DNA of 51,616 nt from Treponema sp. (GTDB lineage Bacteria > Spirochaetota > Spirochaetia > Treponematales > Breznakiellaceae), in NCBI GenBank assembly GCA_031266075.1, contig JAISBS010000042.1:1-51616 (forward strand). The letters are read 5' to 3'. The stretch's first letter is position 1; each line of letters starts with the position of its first letter. The notes beneath the pieces were generated by a model. The model had not been told where the DNA came from and did no database searches. It saw only the letters and a list, made by a program, of their open reading frames with translations. Made by a program: the position numbers and the translations under genes. This document shows, piece by piece, positions 1 through 5,539 of this stretch.

Positions 1-44
1 AGACCCCTATGGGCCGGCCGCCGAAGAAACCCGATAAAAAATAG
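1..44 (+). CDS. Possible C-terminal tail of a gene entering from the left edge
   Basis: The frame starting at base 3 reads TPMGRPPKKPDKK and stops at TAG 42-44. The last bases closely resemble the end of the proline-rich ORF at 484-663 (PAKPTKK stop), so this may be the tail of a related protein encoded mainly outside the window. Too short to prove. Confidence 0.25.
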   Translation, partial: TPMGRPPKKPDKK

Positions 45-64
45 GGTAATCGGACTATATAAGT

Positions 65-523
65 ATGAACCCTATAGATGAACATAATTGGAAGCTTTAT
101 GAAGCCAGCGAGCGCTACACAGACAAGCTGATAGAAACCCAGCAGAAAACGGACTATTTGGCCGCTCAATGGATTTTTACCCTGTCGGGCGGTTCTTTCG
201 GCCTTTCCTTCGCGTTTATTGAAAAGCTGGTTCCCTTGCAGACCGCCACGCATAAGCCCCTGTTGATTGCCGCCTTGGCATGTTTTGTCCTGGTATTTGT
301 TTTGGAATTTATCGGCATGGCGATAAGTTCCCTCCGCTATACCCTGCTTGTCGCGGAGGCAGACCGGAATCTTGCCCTTAAGTATAAAGGCAGGGAACCC
401 GAATATAAAAAGAGGAGCATCTTTTTTGATCCTAACAGCGCTATCATGTATGCTGTACTCCTCATTTTTTTCGGGGGTTTTGTATGCCTTCTGACCTTCA
501 TTGCTCAAAACATACTTCGATAA
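65..523 (+). CDS. Small three-helix inner-membrane protein, unknown function
   Basis: I do not recognise a family. The 152-residue protein has a hydrophilic N-terminal stretch (about residues 1-35, with helical heptad-like character) and three likely membrane segments near 36-54, 66-88 and 126-148, with a basic cytoplasmic-looking loop (about 100-118) between the last two. There is no signal peptide or lipobox. No Shine-Dalgarno is visible before the ATG; a TATATA box lies at 56-61, only three bases upstream, so the transcript may have almost no leader. The 3' end overlaps a small proline-rich ORF in another frame by 40 bases, which suggests translational coupling. The protein is probably real because of its length and hydrophobic pattern; its role is unknown. 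Confidence 0.7.
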   Translation: MNPIDEHNWKLYEASERYTDKLIETQQKTDYLAAQWIFTLSGGSFGLSFAFIEKLVPLQTATHKPLLIAALACFVLVFVLEFIGMAISSLRYTLLVAEADRNLALKYKGREPEYKKRSIFFDPNSAIMYAVLLIFFGGFVCLLTFIAQNILR

Positions 524-663
524 GCCATAACGACCAGGAAAAACGCTGGAGCCCGAGAGCCCCGCGCCCCATACCGCCGGAAACACCCCCGCCTCCTGTT
601 CAGCCACCGGAATCACCTCCGAAAGCAAAGCCGGAAACTCCCGCGAAACCCACTAAAAAATAG
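484..663 (+). CDS. Small proline-rich protein, overlapping the upstream gene
   Basis: A 59-residue ORF begins with ATG inside the end of the membrane-protein gene and runs to TAG 661-663. Its first half is polar. Its second half is dominated by proline (PRPIPPETPPPPVQPPESPP, then lysine/proline alternation ending KPTKK). Such tails occur in periplasmic spacers or SH3-binding linkers, but no function can be assigned. The 40-base overlap and a similar KPDKK tail ending at base 44 argue that this is a repeated gene arrangement rather than chance. Against it: no clear ribosome-binding site and small size. Confidence 0.4.
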   Translation: MPSDLHCSKHTSISHNDQEKRWSPRAPRPIPPETPPPPVQPPESPPKAKPETPAKPTKK

Positions 664-690
664 CCTCGTAAAAATTCTTTGAAAACCCCC

Positions 691-719
691 TTGACATACG
701 TATAAATAATACGTATGCT
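691..719 (+). promoter_or_regulatory. hicA promoter with overlapping palindromic operator
   Basis: TTGACA (691-696), a 17-base spacer, and TATGCT (714-719) form a good sigma-70 type promoter. A perfect inverted repeat, CATACGTAT (695-703) and ATACGTATG (709-717) separated by AAATA, covers the spacer and both edges. This is the expected place for autorepression by the HicB antitoxin. The -10 ends six bases before the hicA ATG, so the message would start at or next to the start codon. Confidence 0.8.
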
Positions 720-725
720 TATACC

Positions 726-908
726 ATGACGGTGCGGGAAGTTTTGAAGCTTTTGCGTGATGACCTCTGGTTTGTATACGAGCAGAACGGCTCTCATGTC
801 CAGCTTAAACATCCGGTCAAGAAGGGCCGTGTAACCGTCCCGAACCATAGAGGGGATATAAAGAAGGGAACCCTTCACAGTATCCTTAAACAAGCCAGTT
901 TGGAATGA
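726..908 (+). CDS. hicA: HicA-family mRNA interferase toxin
   Basis: The 60-residue protein has the HicA double-stranded-RNA-binding-like fold signature: an N-terminal helix (VREVLKLLRDDLWFV), the central G-S-H (His24, the catalytic position in this family) followed by QLKHP, then VTVPNH and GTLHSILKQA. HicA toxins cleave mRNA and are neutralised by HicB, encoded here 12 bases downstream. The length is typical. The start is fixed by the conserved N-terminal helix. There is no Shine-Dalgarno, and the predicted transcription start coincides with the ATG (leaderless), whereas hicB has its own strong GAGGAG site, which would favour antitoxin translation. The AT-rich promoter contrasts with the surrounding GC-rich sequence, as is common for mobile toxin-antitoxin modules. 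Confidence 0.9.
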   Translation: MTVREVLKLLRDDLWFVYEQNGSHVQLKHPVKKGRVTVPNHRGDIKKGTLHSILKQASLE

Positions 909-920
909 GAGGAGATTGCC

Positions 921-1319
921 ATGCGTAAACTTACCTATCTTGCGGTCTTTGAGACCGATGAAAACCCCGGAATCAGCGTCTATTTTCCCGATATACCGGG
1001 CTGTGTTTCCTGCGGTGATAATTTTGATCATGCCCTGCAAATGGCTAAAGAGGCGTTGTCCCTGCACCTTTACGGCATGGAGAAAGACGGGGAACAATTG
1101 CCTAAGCGGACTGACAAAATCCCTGAAACCGGGCCTGGCGATTTGATTGTTCCCGTGTCCGTGTACCCCGATGTGGTCAAGGATGAAATGAACAACCGCA
1201 GGGAAAAAACTACGGTTACTATACCCCGCTGGCTTAAAGAAGCCGCCGAGGCGGAGGGTATTAATTATTCCCGATTGCTGGAAACCGCAATCAAGGAAAC
1301 CCTGGGGATTGCCTCTTAG
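921..1319 (+). CDS. hicB: HicB-family antitoxin with C-terminal ribbon-helix-helix domain
   Basis: The 132-residue protein starts with the HicB partial RNase-H-like fold (LTYLAVFETDENPGISVYFP, then PGCVSCGDNFDHALQMAKEAL), which binds HicA. It ends with a DNA-binding segment of ribbon-helix-helix type (KTTVTIPRWLKEAAEAEGI, followed by SRLLETAIKETLG; about residues 95-130). Antitoxins of this kind inhibit the toxin and repress the shared promoter; the palindrome at 695-717 is the obvious operator. A GAGGAG ribosome-binding site lies seven bases before the ATG at 921. hicA and hicB form a two-gene operon with no other gene in it. Confidence 0.92.
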   Translation: MRKLTYLAVFETDENPGISVYFPDIPGCVSCGDNFDHALQMAKEALSLHLYGMEKDGEQLPKRTDKIPETGPGDLIVPVSVYPDVVKDEMNNRREKTTVTIPRWLKEAAEAEGINYSRLLETAIKETLGIAS

Positions 1320-1698
1320 GGAAGTCCTATACGGCAAGTCTGCCCTTGAGATCACCCGCAACGTTCCGGGGGTAGGCCCCCGAAGGCCAAGCCCGAGGCC
1401 CCGGCAGCAGGCGGAAGCCGAATCCCCTTATCTCCATTAATGTAACACCAATCCGATAGCAGGGGATTCGAACCGGAGCCGCCGCCGCCTTGCCGAGATC
1501 GAGCTGGCGCGGAAAAATCTGGCCGAAAAAAAACACCCTCGTAGGACGCCTTAATAAAAGATGTCCAAATCCGGCACGGGGTCGAGGGGTGAAGAATCAG
1601 GGGCCCGGTTCTTATGTAATTCCATGGGCGCTTCTGGGCCTTCTTGCTTTTGACAGTGAATCCCGTTTGGCGGTATATTGAATATGTGGAGGAAAGCC
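1320..1698 (+). other. Intergenic stretch between the two toxin-antitoxin modules
   Basis: I see no convincing gene. The stretch contains a GC-rich segment (1360-1440), a T-arm-like string on the minus strand near 1464-1474 that has no tRNA around it, and the first copy of the 17-base repeat TCGTAGGACGCCTTAAT (1539-1555). GGAGG at 1688-1692 is the ribosome-binding site of the next gene. Confidence 0.5.
1539..1555 (+). repeat. 17-bp direct repeat, left copy, flanking the small hicB-hicA module
   Basis: TCGTAGGACGCCTTAAT is identical to 2064-2080. The two copies are 525 bases apart and bracket the reverse-order toxin-antitoxin pair. The right copy includes the last sense codon and stop of the hicA-like gene, so the left copy may be the scar of an insertion or of an earlier duplicate. 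Confidence 0.7.
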
Positions 1699-1899
1699 AT
1701 GGAACTCGAATATACCTACTGGCAGAGTAAAGACGGCTGGCTGGTCGGCCACCTCAATGTTTGGCCGGAACATTTGACCCAGGGCAAATCTATTGCCGAA
1801 CTTGAAGAAATGCTTCTCGACCTGTACGAATTTTATAAAGAGGAACAGGAAGAAAAAACGGCGGAAAAGAAAACCGGAAGGTTAAAGGTTATGGCATGA
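1699..1899 (+). CDS. HicB-like small antitoxin (first gene of reverse-order pair)
   Basis: The 66-residue protein begins MELEYTYWQSKDGWLVGHL, matching the start of single-domain HicB-like antitoxins (a beta-strand pair, then ...GKSIAELEEMLLDLYEFY, the helix typical of the HicB partial RNase-H fold), and ends in a lysine/glutamate-rich tail. It has no recognisable DNA-binding domain. The start at 1699 is chosen because GGAGG lies at 1688-1692; an upstream in-frame TTG at 1678 would bury that site. The gene ends in an ATGA overlap with the hicA-like gene, so the two are translationally coupled. The order hicB then hicA is the reverse of the first module. Confidence 0.72.
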   Translation: MELEYTYWQSKDGWLVGHLNVWPEHLTQGKSIAELEEMLLDLYEFYKEEQEEKTAEKKTGRLKVMA

Positions 1900-2069
1900 A
1901 AAGAGGGGCGCTCTTGAAAGTCCTGTTCGCCCGGGGCGCCGTATTTGTCAAGCACGGGAAAAAGCACGACGAGTATTTGCAGCCTCGAACCGGAAAAAAA
2001 GATTATGTACCCCGGCACTCTGATGTTTGCGAAGAAATGGCCAAAAGTATCATCAAAACTCTTTCGTAG
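1896..2069 (+). CDS. HicA-like small toxin (second gene of reverse-order pair)
   Basis: The 57-residue protein reads MKRGALLKVLFARGAVFVKH, then GKKHDEYLQP..., then YVPRHSDVCEEMAKSIIKTLS. It follows the HicA pattern of an N-terminal helix, a central His (KHD, equivalent to the catalytic His), a basic strand, VPRH, and a C-terminal helix ending in IIK-L. The ATG overlaps the TGA of the HicB-like gene (ATGA), a normal coupling for toxin-antitoxin genes. Its size is at the lower limit of the family. It is easily missed because it is short. The stop codon lies inside the right copy of the 17-base repeat. Confidence 0.75.
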   Translation: MKRGALLKVLFARGAVFVKHGKKHDEYLQPRTGKKDYVPRHSDVCEEMAKSIIKTLS

Positions 2070-2080
2070 GACGCCTTAAT
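2064..2080 (+). repeat. 17-bp direct repeat, right copy
   Basis: Identical to 1539-1555. It overlaps the last codon and the TAG stop of the hicA-like gene. Confidence 0.7.
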
Positions 2081-2104
2081 CAGGTAACAGCCGGATAATC
2101 ATGC

Positions 2105-2138
2105 GGGGGGGAAGCGTTCCACTGTCAACGAGTTAAGG
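2105..2138 (+). repeat. Dispersed repeat carrying TTCCACTGTCAACGAGTTAAGG
   Basis: One of three related copies in the first 4.4 kb. The others are at 3991-4031 (same orientation) and 4299-4335 (inverted). The shared core is a G-run, then TTCCACTGTCAAC, then AGTTAAGG. Confidence 0.6.
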
Positions 2139-2190
2139 ATTCATGTTTCTTAATGTGAGTTCGGCGAAGAAAAAAAGTCCGCGAATTACG

Positions 2191-2241
2191 CGAATGAACG
2201 CGAATATTGTTTCTTCATTCGCGAAAATTAGCGTTCATTCG
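2191..2241 (+). repeat. Hairpin with arms CGAATGAACGC / GCGTTCATTCG
   Basis: Perfect 11-base arms at 2191-2201 and 2231-2241. The left arm is preceded by further CGCGAAT repeats. Probably an intergenic repeat; no gene is visible between 2081 and 2458. Confidence 0.55.
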
Positions 2242-2259
2242 TTGTTGATTCGTAGCGAA

Positions 2260-2374
2260 GGGTACATACCCTTTATAACGCCCAAGGGCGGGGTATGTAC
2301 CCTGAGTCTAATACCTTATGAGAACAACATACCGCGTCAGACCTTCGGTCTGAGCTCTGCCGCGCGGTATGTTG
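2260..2374 (+). repeat. Two-hairpin repetitive element, also present inverted at the right edge
   Basis: Hairpin A has perfect 12-base arms, GGGTACATACCC (2260-2271) and GGGTATGTACCC (2291-2302), with an inner GCCC-AA-GGGC. A spacer with CTGAGTCTAATACCTTATGA follows. Hairpin B has arms CAACATACCGCG (2325-2336) and CGCGGTATGTTG (2363-2374) around an inner hairpin TCAGACC-TTC-GGTCTGA (2337-2353). The right half of hairpin A through the left arm of B recurs in reverse complement at about 51524-51561. Confidence 0.8.
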
Positions 2375-2458
2375 ATTAAGCGCCGGCGGCATGATAGGTT
2401 GTATGAACACCACGCCGGGAGTGTGTTTTACTTTGCACGCATAATTGGGGAGGACACC

Positions 2459-3139
2459 ATGAACAAAAAACAAAAAGGCGCGCTTTTGTTTGTCTGTGCG
2501 CTGGCGGCGCTGGGCCCAGCCTTTGCGGAACCTCCGGAATTTCGGATCAGCGCGGGCGGCGGGGCCTTTTTTATGACCGATGTGGGCGAATCCGTGAGCG
2601 GCTCCTATTTCCCGTCCTGGGCCGCGGCCCGGTTTCAAAACACCGAGAGCAAGATTGGCGGCGGCGCGTTTGCGTTTCTGGACGCCGCCTTTGTTGAGCT
2701 GACAATTGGCTTCTATAGCGGCGTGCGCAAAGGCAGCTGGGAGAAAGTCATGAAAAACGGGTCTCTACAGTCCGAGGAGATTTTCGATCCGATGTATTGT
2801 ATACCGGAAATTGGTTTATGGGGGAAGTACCCCTTTCAACTTGGCTCCGTCACGATTTTCCCCCTCCTGGGTCTTAACTATGCCGTTGCGTGGGTTAAAT
2901 ATAATGGCGATGAAGATGAATTTTTTAACAACATCCTCTGGTTTATGGCCGGCGCGGGGGCTGATTTTTCCCTGGGCCCGGAGCTTTTTCTGCGGGCCGA
3001 GGCGCTTTACGGTCTTCACCTCCAGAGTGATTTGCGGAAGAAAGAAAAAAGCTATTTCGGTAATGGGATCCGCAACTGGGACGAAGAAAAACCCGGCCAC
3101 GGGCTGCGGATGCGGGTGGGTCTGGGATACCGGTTTTAA
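2459..3139 (+). CDS. Outer-membrane beta-barrel protein, about 226 residues
   Basis: The start at 2459 is set by GGGGAGG seven bases upstream and by the signal peptide (MNKKQKGALLFVCALAALG, cleavage likely after PAFA, about residue 23). The mature part alternates aromatic and glycine-rich strands (GGGAFFMTDVGESVSG, GGGAFAFLDAAFVELTIGFY, LFLRAEALYGLHL) and ends in LRMRVGLGYRF, a terminal aromatic residue typical of the beta-barrel assembly signal. Small barrels of this kind are common in treponemes. I cannot assign a specific function. No partner gene is linked. A long GC-rich hairpin follows the stop. Confidence 0.75.
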   Translation: MNKKQKGALLFVCALAALGPAFAEPPEFRISAGGGAFFMTDVGESVSGSYFPSWAAARFQNTESKIGGGAFAFLDAAFVELTIGFYSGVRKGSWEKVMKNGSLQSEEIFDPMYCIPEIGLWGKYPFQLGSVTIFPLLGLNYAVAWVKYNGDEDEFFNNILWFMAGAGADFSLGPELFLRAEALYGLHLQSDLRKKEKSYFGNGIRNWDEEKPGHGLRMRVGLGYRF

Positions 3140-3152
3140 CCGGGGCCGGTCG

Positions 3153-3209
3153 GGGTGTCCGGGAACCGAAGGTTCGGGGTTCCCGGACACCCGGCGGACT
3201 TTTAGTCCG
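3153..3209 (+). terminator. Long hairpin plus three-base-loop hairpin after the beta-barrel gene
   Basis: Arms GGGTGTCCGGGAACC (3153-3167) and GGTTCCCGGACACCC (3178-3192) pair perfectly. An alternative inner fold, GAACC-GAA-GGTTC (3163-3175), competes with the right-hand pairing. CGGACT-TTT-AGTCCG follows at 3195-3209. There is no clear U-tract, so termination is only inferred. Confidence 0.55.
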
Positions 3210-3234
3210 GGCTCTATGCGCGAAGCGACGCAAA

Positions 3235-4026
3235 CTACTGCCAGTTTGCGGCGACGTCGCTGAGGTCCAGGCTGCTGCAGCCGTAAAACGTACCCCTGTC
3301 GCTGCTAGGCACGGCCCCGCCAAAACCGGTGTTTATGGCGGTCTGGGCGGAACCGGTCAGCTTACTACAGTTTTGGAAAGTACGGGACATATTATAACTA
3401 CTGGCATTAAGCCTGACCCCGCTCATAACATGAGCCGTTATCAGATCGTTGATACTGGCGGCCAGGCTGCTGCAGCCGGAAAACATATTGGCAAAAATAT
3501 CGCTGGTTCCGTTTGGCACGGCGGGGAGCAGGGCCGCGGAGACCTCGTTCAGATTGGTACAGTCATAAAAACAAGACCTCCAGGCATCGGGGAATGCCGC
3601 CACACTGGTGTTTTCCGCCAGGTATCCCAGGGCCTTCAGCAGCTTTTGTTTGTTGGCCACGGCGTTTGGCCCGCTTGTGCTGTAGTTGTTACGAAACCCA
3701 AAGGCCGCGTGGCCCGTATTACTGGCCGTCCGGATTGTTATGTCGTATTCCTCATCCGCAGGAAACGTGTGGCCTATTCCGGCATCCAGCGCGCCGGTTC
3801 CGGTTTCATGTTCCTCCGCCGTGCCGTCCCCCCAGTCAATGTACCAGTCAAAGGCCCAACTGTTGTTCGCGGGAATGGTAAAGGCTTTATCCGCCCCCGC
3901 GTCAACCCGCAGAATCAGGGTGCCCGGAACCGCCGGGGGCGGGGGCGGAGCCCTCGCTGAGGGGGACGCCGGAAGACCGCCGCAGGCGGGCTGGAGGCAG
4001 AGGGGAGGCTTTCCACTGTCAACAAG
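3235..4026 (-). pseudogene. Headless PKD-domain / BspA-like leucine-rich surface protein fragment
   Basis: The minus-strand frame stays open from the TAA at 4027-4029 to the TAG at 3235-3237 (263 codons) but has no good start before GTG 3660. From its N-terminal side it reads a proline-rich linker (APPPPPAVPGT), a PKD-like domain (FDWYIDWGDGTAEEHE, then GHTFPADEEYDITIRT), and then BspA/DUF285-type repeats (FYDCTNLNEVS, MFSGCSSLAASI, TFQNCSKLTG, TFYGCSSLDLSDVAANW). Such proteins are surface adhesins with a signal peptide or lipobox and many repeats. Here the export signal is missing, and the frame opens exactly inside the dispersed repeat 3991-4031. I read it as a truncated copy or a silent cassette. 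A short product from GTG 3660 (141 residues) is possible but would lack the PKD domain. Confidence 0.72.
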
Positions 4027-4031
4027 TTAAG
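3991..4031 (+). repeat. Left arm of an imperfect inverted repeat at the broken end of the surface-protein fragment
   Basis: CTGGAGG, then a purine-rich tract, then CCACTGTCAACAAGTTAAG. The reverse complement is closely matched at 4299-4335, with few mismatches in the 20-base core. The same core occurs at 2105-2138. Confidence 0.7.
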
Positions 4032-4151
4032 GGTTTGTATGCCTGAAAGAAACAGTGGGGGTAGCGGAAAAGCGTTTTTGCGGGCGTGGCAGAGCAGCCC
4101 GGCAAGGGCTGTTATACCGGCGATGTAACATTCGCCCGGCGCACGATAAAG

Positions 4152-4183
4152 GCCGCCGTACCCGATAAAGGGAGGCGGCTTTT
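4152..4183 (+). terminator. Terminator-like hairpin with a short T-run
   Basis: GCCGCC (4152-4157), CCC (4161-4163), loop, GGG (4170-4172), GGCGGC (4174-4179), then TTTT. It lies between the two inverted-repeat arms. I see no gene from 4027 to 4680. Confidence 0.45.
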
Positions 4184-4298
4184 AGGCTGCCGTACGCGCC
4201 GCGTAGCAAAAACCTTTGGAGCGAGGGGGAGCAGCGGAAAAAAAGCTTGTTACCGGGTAACAACTGGTTCACCTTTCACATCAACAGCGCTCCCCCTT

Positions 4299-4335
4299 CT
4301 TAACTTGTTGAAAGTGGGAGGCTTCCCCCCTCCAG
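4299..4335 (-). repeat. Right arm of the inverted repeat paired with 3991-4031
   Basis: CTTAACTTGTTGAAAGTGGGA followed by a GGCTTCC and CTCCAG tract. Its reverse complement matches 3991-4031 closely. The 267 bases between the arms hold no recognisable gene. Confidence 0.65.
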
Positions 4336-4415
4336 GCTGTTGAGGAAATACCGTACGCACTGCGGGACCGCGGCAAAAGCAGTCCGTAAGAGGCCGAACA
4401 AACCGGACAAATCCA

Positions 4416-4444
4416 TTGACAAACAGGGAAGATTCGGTTATACC
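4416..4444 (+). promoter_or_regulatory. Candidate promoter upstream of the PH-domain operon
   Basis: TTGACA (4416-4421), 17-base spacer, TATACC (4439-4444). It would give a leader of about 230 bases that contains the nested hairpin at 4479-4527 before the ATG at 4681. Confidence 0.5.
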
Positions 4445-4478
4445 AAACTTACTGATCTTCAGGATAATGGGTGTGTCC

Positions 4479-4527
4479 GGCAGCCCGGGCCTCCGGTTCG
4501 TTGTTGGCTGCCGCGGACTCACGTCCG
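4479..4527 (+). repeat. Nested hairpin element, copy 1
   Basis: The outer stem is GGCAGCC (4479-4485) / GGCTGCC (4506-4512). The inner stem is CGGGCC-TCC-GGTTCG (4486-4500), followed by TTGTT. A second hairpin, CGGAC-TCAC-GTCCG (4514-4527), follows. Copy 2 at 30696-30746 keeps the inner core and TTGTT but has a different, still complementary, outer stem. Confidence 0.7.
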
Positions 4528-4680
4528 GCACAGGCCGTGTAAAATACTCCGCTTTTTGGCTGTGTTTATCAAAAAGTTTTCGGTTTCCGGGCAATGCTAA
4601 ATTGGTATTTTGTACCCAATGGGTATGTGAAGAAGCCTCCGTATGGGGGTTCAGGTACGATTGCGTCAGAGGAGGACACA

Positions 4681-5118
4681 ATGGCATCACTGGCATCAGG
4701 CATTATGCTTGCGGAAAATGAGAATTTGGTCATGGAGATTGAGGCGGAACTGTGGGCGTCCAGTTCCAACCCGGCCGCCCAGCTTTTGGGGTCGGTCTAC
4801 AAGGTCATAGCCATGGTTTTGGGCTTCCGGAAAAAGGGGTTCCTGGTGATAACCGACAAGCGGGTGGTTGAAGTCTCTACCCAAATAGGCTGCTGGGTTA
4901 TTACCACGGGACGGCAGGTAAAATATGTTTTGCCCAGCAGTGTGAAAGAAATAGGCTATAACAGAGCCTCCACCCTGGGCTGCTTCTGCCCGGCCTACTA
5001 TCTGTATTATGAATCATTTACCCAGCGTACCGCTATTCAGCTGAAAGGCGCAGACGAGGCGGGGGCCCTGAAAGCGGCAAACGCATTTTACAGTGCCATT
5101 GCTCACCCATCGGCATAA
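4681..5118 (+). CDS. Bacterial PH-like domain protein (first gene of three-gene operon)
   Basis: The start at 4681 is supported by AGAGGAGG ending six bases upstream. The 145-residue soluble protein has the strand pattern of bacterial pleckstrin-homology-like domains: an N-terminal ENENLVMEIEAELW, then KKGFLVITDKRVVEV (the usual 'turns-on-a-strand-with-TDKR' signature), then VKYVLPSSVKEIGY, and a C-terminal helix EAGALKAANAFYSAI. A cysteine pair (LGCFCPAYY) sits in the central loop. Such domains often sit near membranes or in larger assemblies. The downstream membrane-protein genes overlap it by 26 bases and then by 4 bases, so the three products are likely made in proportion and may form a membrane complex. 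The function is unknown. Confidence 0.72.
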   Translation: MASLASGIMLAENENLVMEIEAELWASSSNPAAQLLGSVYKVIAMVLGFRKKGFLVITDKRVVEVSTQIGCWVITTGRQVKYVLPSSVKEIGYNRASTLGCFCPAYYLYYESFTQRTAIQLKGADEAGALKAANAFYSAIAHPSA

Positions 5119-5539
5119 AAAAAAGGATGTGTTAAGATTCCTGTATCTGAATGCGTACGCATGCTTGATTGCGGGTGCGGGAATCTTAACGCTCGGAGCG
5201 CCTTTTTACCGGATTAGGTGGTGGATTTTTATTATACAGGCCATAGCCGCCATCAAGCTGTTTACGGTTGCCGGAAAGTTATTCTCCACATGGGAAGAAA
5301 AAAAACGGAAAATAGAGATCCTCATACAAAGGAACCGGGACGGGTTCCGTCCGGACACGTTCGGCGTGTTTATGCAGGCCCCCTGCGGCAGGCTTATGGT
5401 GCGTCAGGCGTTGAAGGATTTGGGTATGCCGGGGGAATACAAGGGCCTCCTGAAACTGCGAAAGCCGCTGCGGGAACGGCTGCGAATGAATTGTATGCCG
5501 GTTAAAACCGTTATTTATATACATAAGGATATGGGATGA
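5093..5539 (+). CDS. Basic membrane-anchored protein, middle gene of PH-like operon
   Basis: The 148-residue protein has two membrane segments (about residues 17-36 and 42-62: LNAYACLIAGAGILTLGAP and WWIFIIQAIAAIKLFTVAG). A strongly basic cytoplasmic domain follows (EEKKRKIEILIQRNRDG..., GLLKLRKPLRERLR). I recognise no family. It starts inside the end of the PH-like gene (26-base overlap) and ends in an ATGA overlap with the next gene, which is strong evidence for one operon. A GTG at 5129 is an alternative start that would remove the overlap, but no better ribosome-binding site supports it. Confidence 0.65.
   Translation: MPLLTHRHKKKDVLRFLYLNAYACLIAGAGILTLGAPFYRIRWWIFIIQAIAAIKLFTVAGKLFSTWEEKKRKIEILIQRNRDGFRPDTFGVFMQAPCGRLMVRQALKDLGMPGEYKGLLKLRKPLRERLRMNCMPVKTVIYIHKDMG

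Noticed and set aside
1461-1474. T-arm-like string (GGTTCGAATCCC on the minus strand), suggesting a tRNA or attachment site
   Set aside because: The flanking bases do not form a T-stem, and no acceptor, anticodon arm or CCA end fits around it.
4086-4343. An 85-codon plus-strand ORF between the inverted-repeat arms
   Set aside because: It has no ribosome-binding site, runs through a terminator-like hairpin and through the repeat arm, and shows no family features.
1-4400. A prophage or integrative element at the left edge
   Set aside because: Toxin-antitoxin pairs, repeats and a truncated surface gene are present, but there is no integrase, transposase or phage structural gene in the window.
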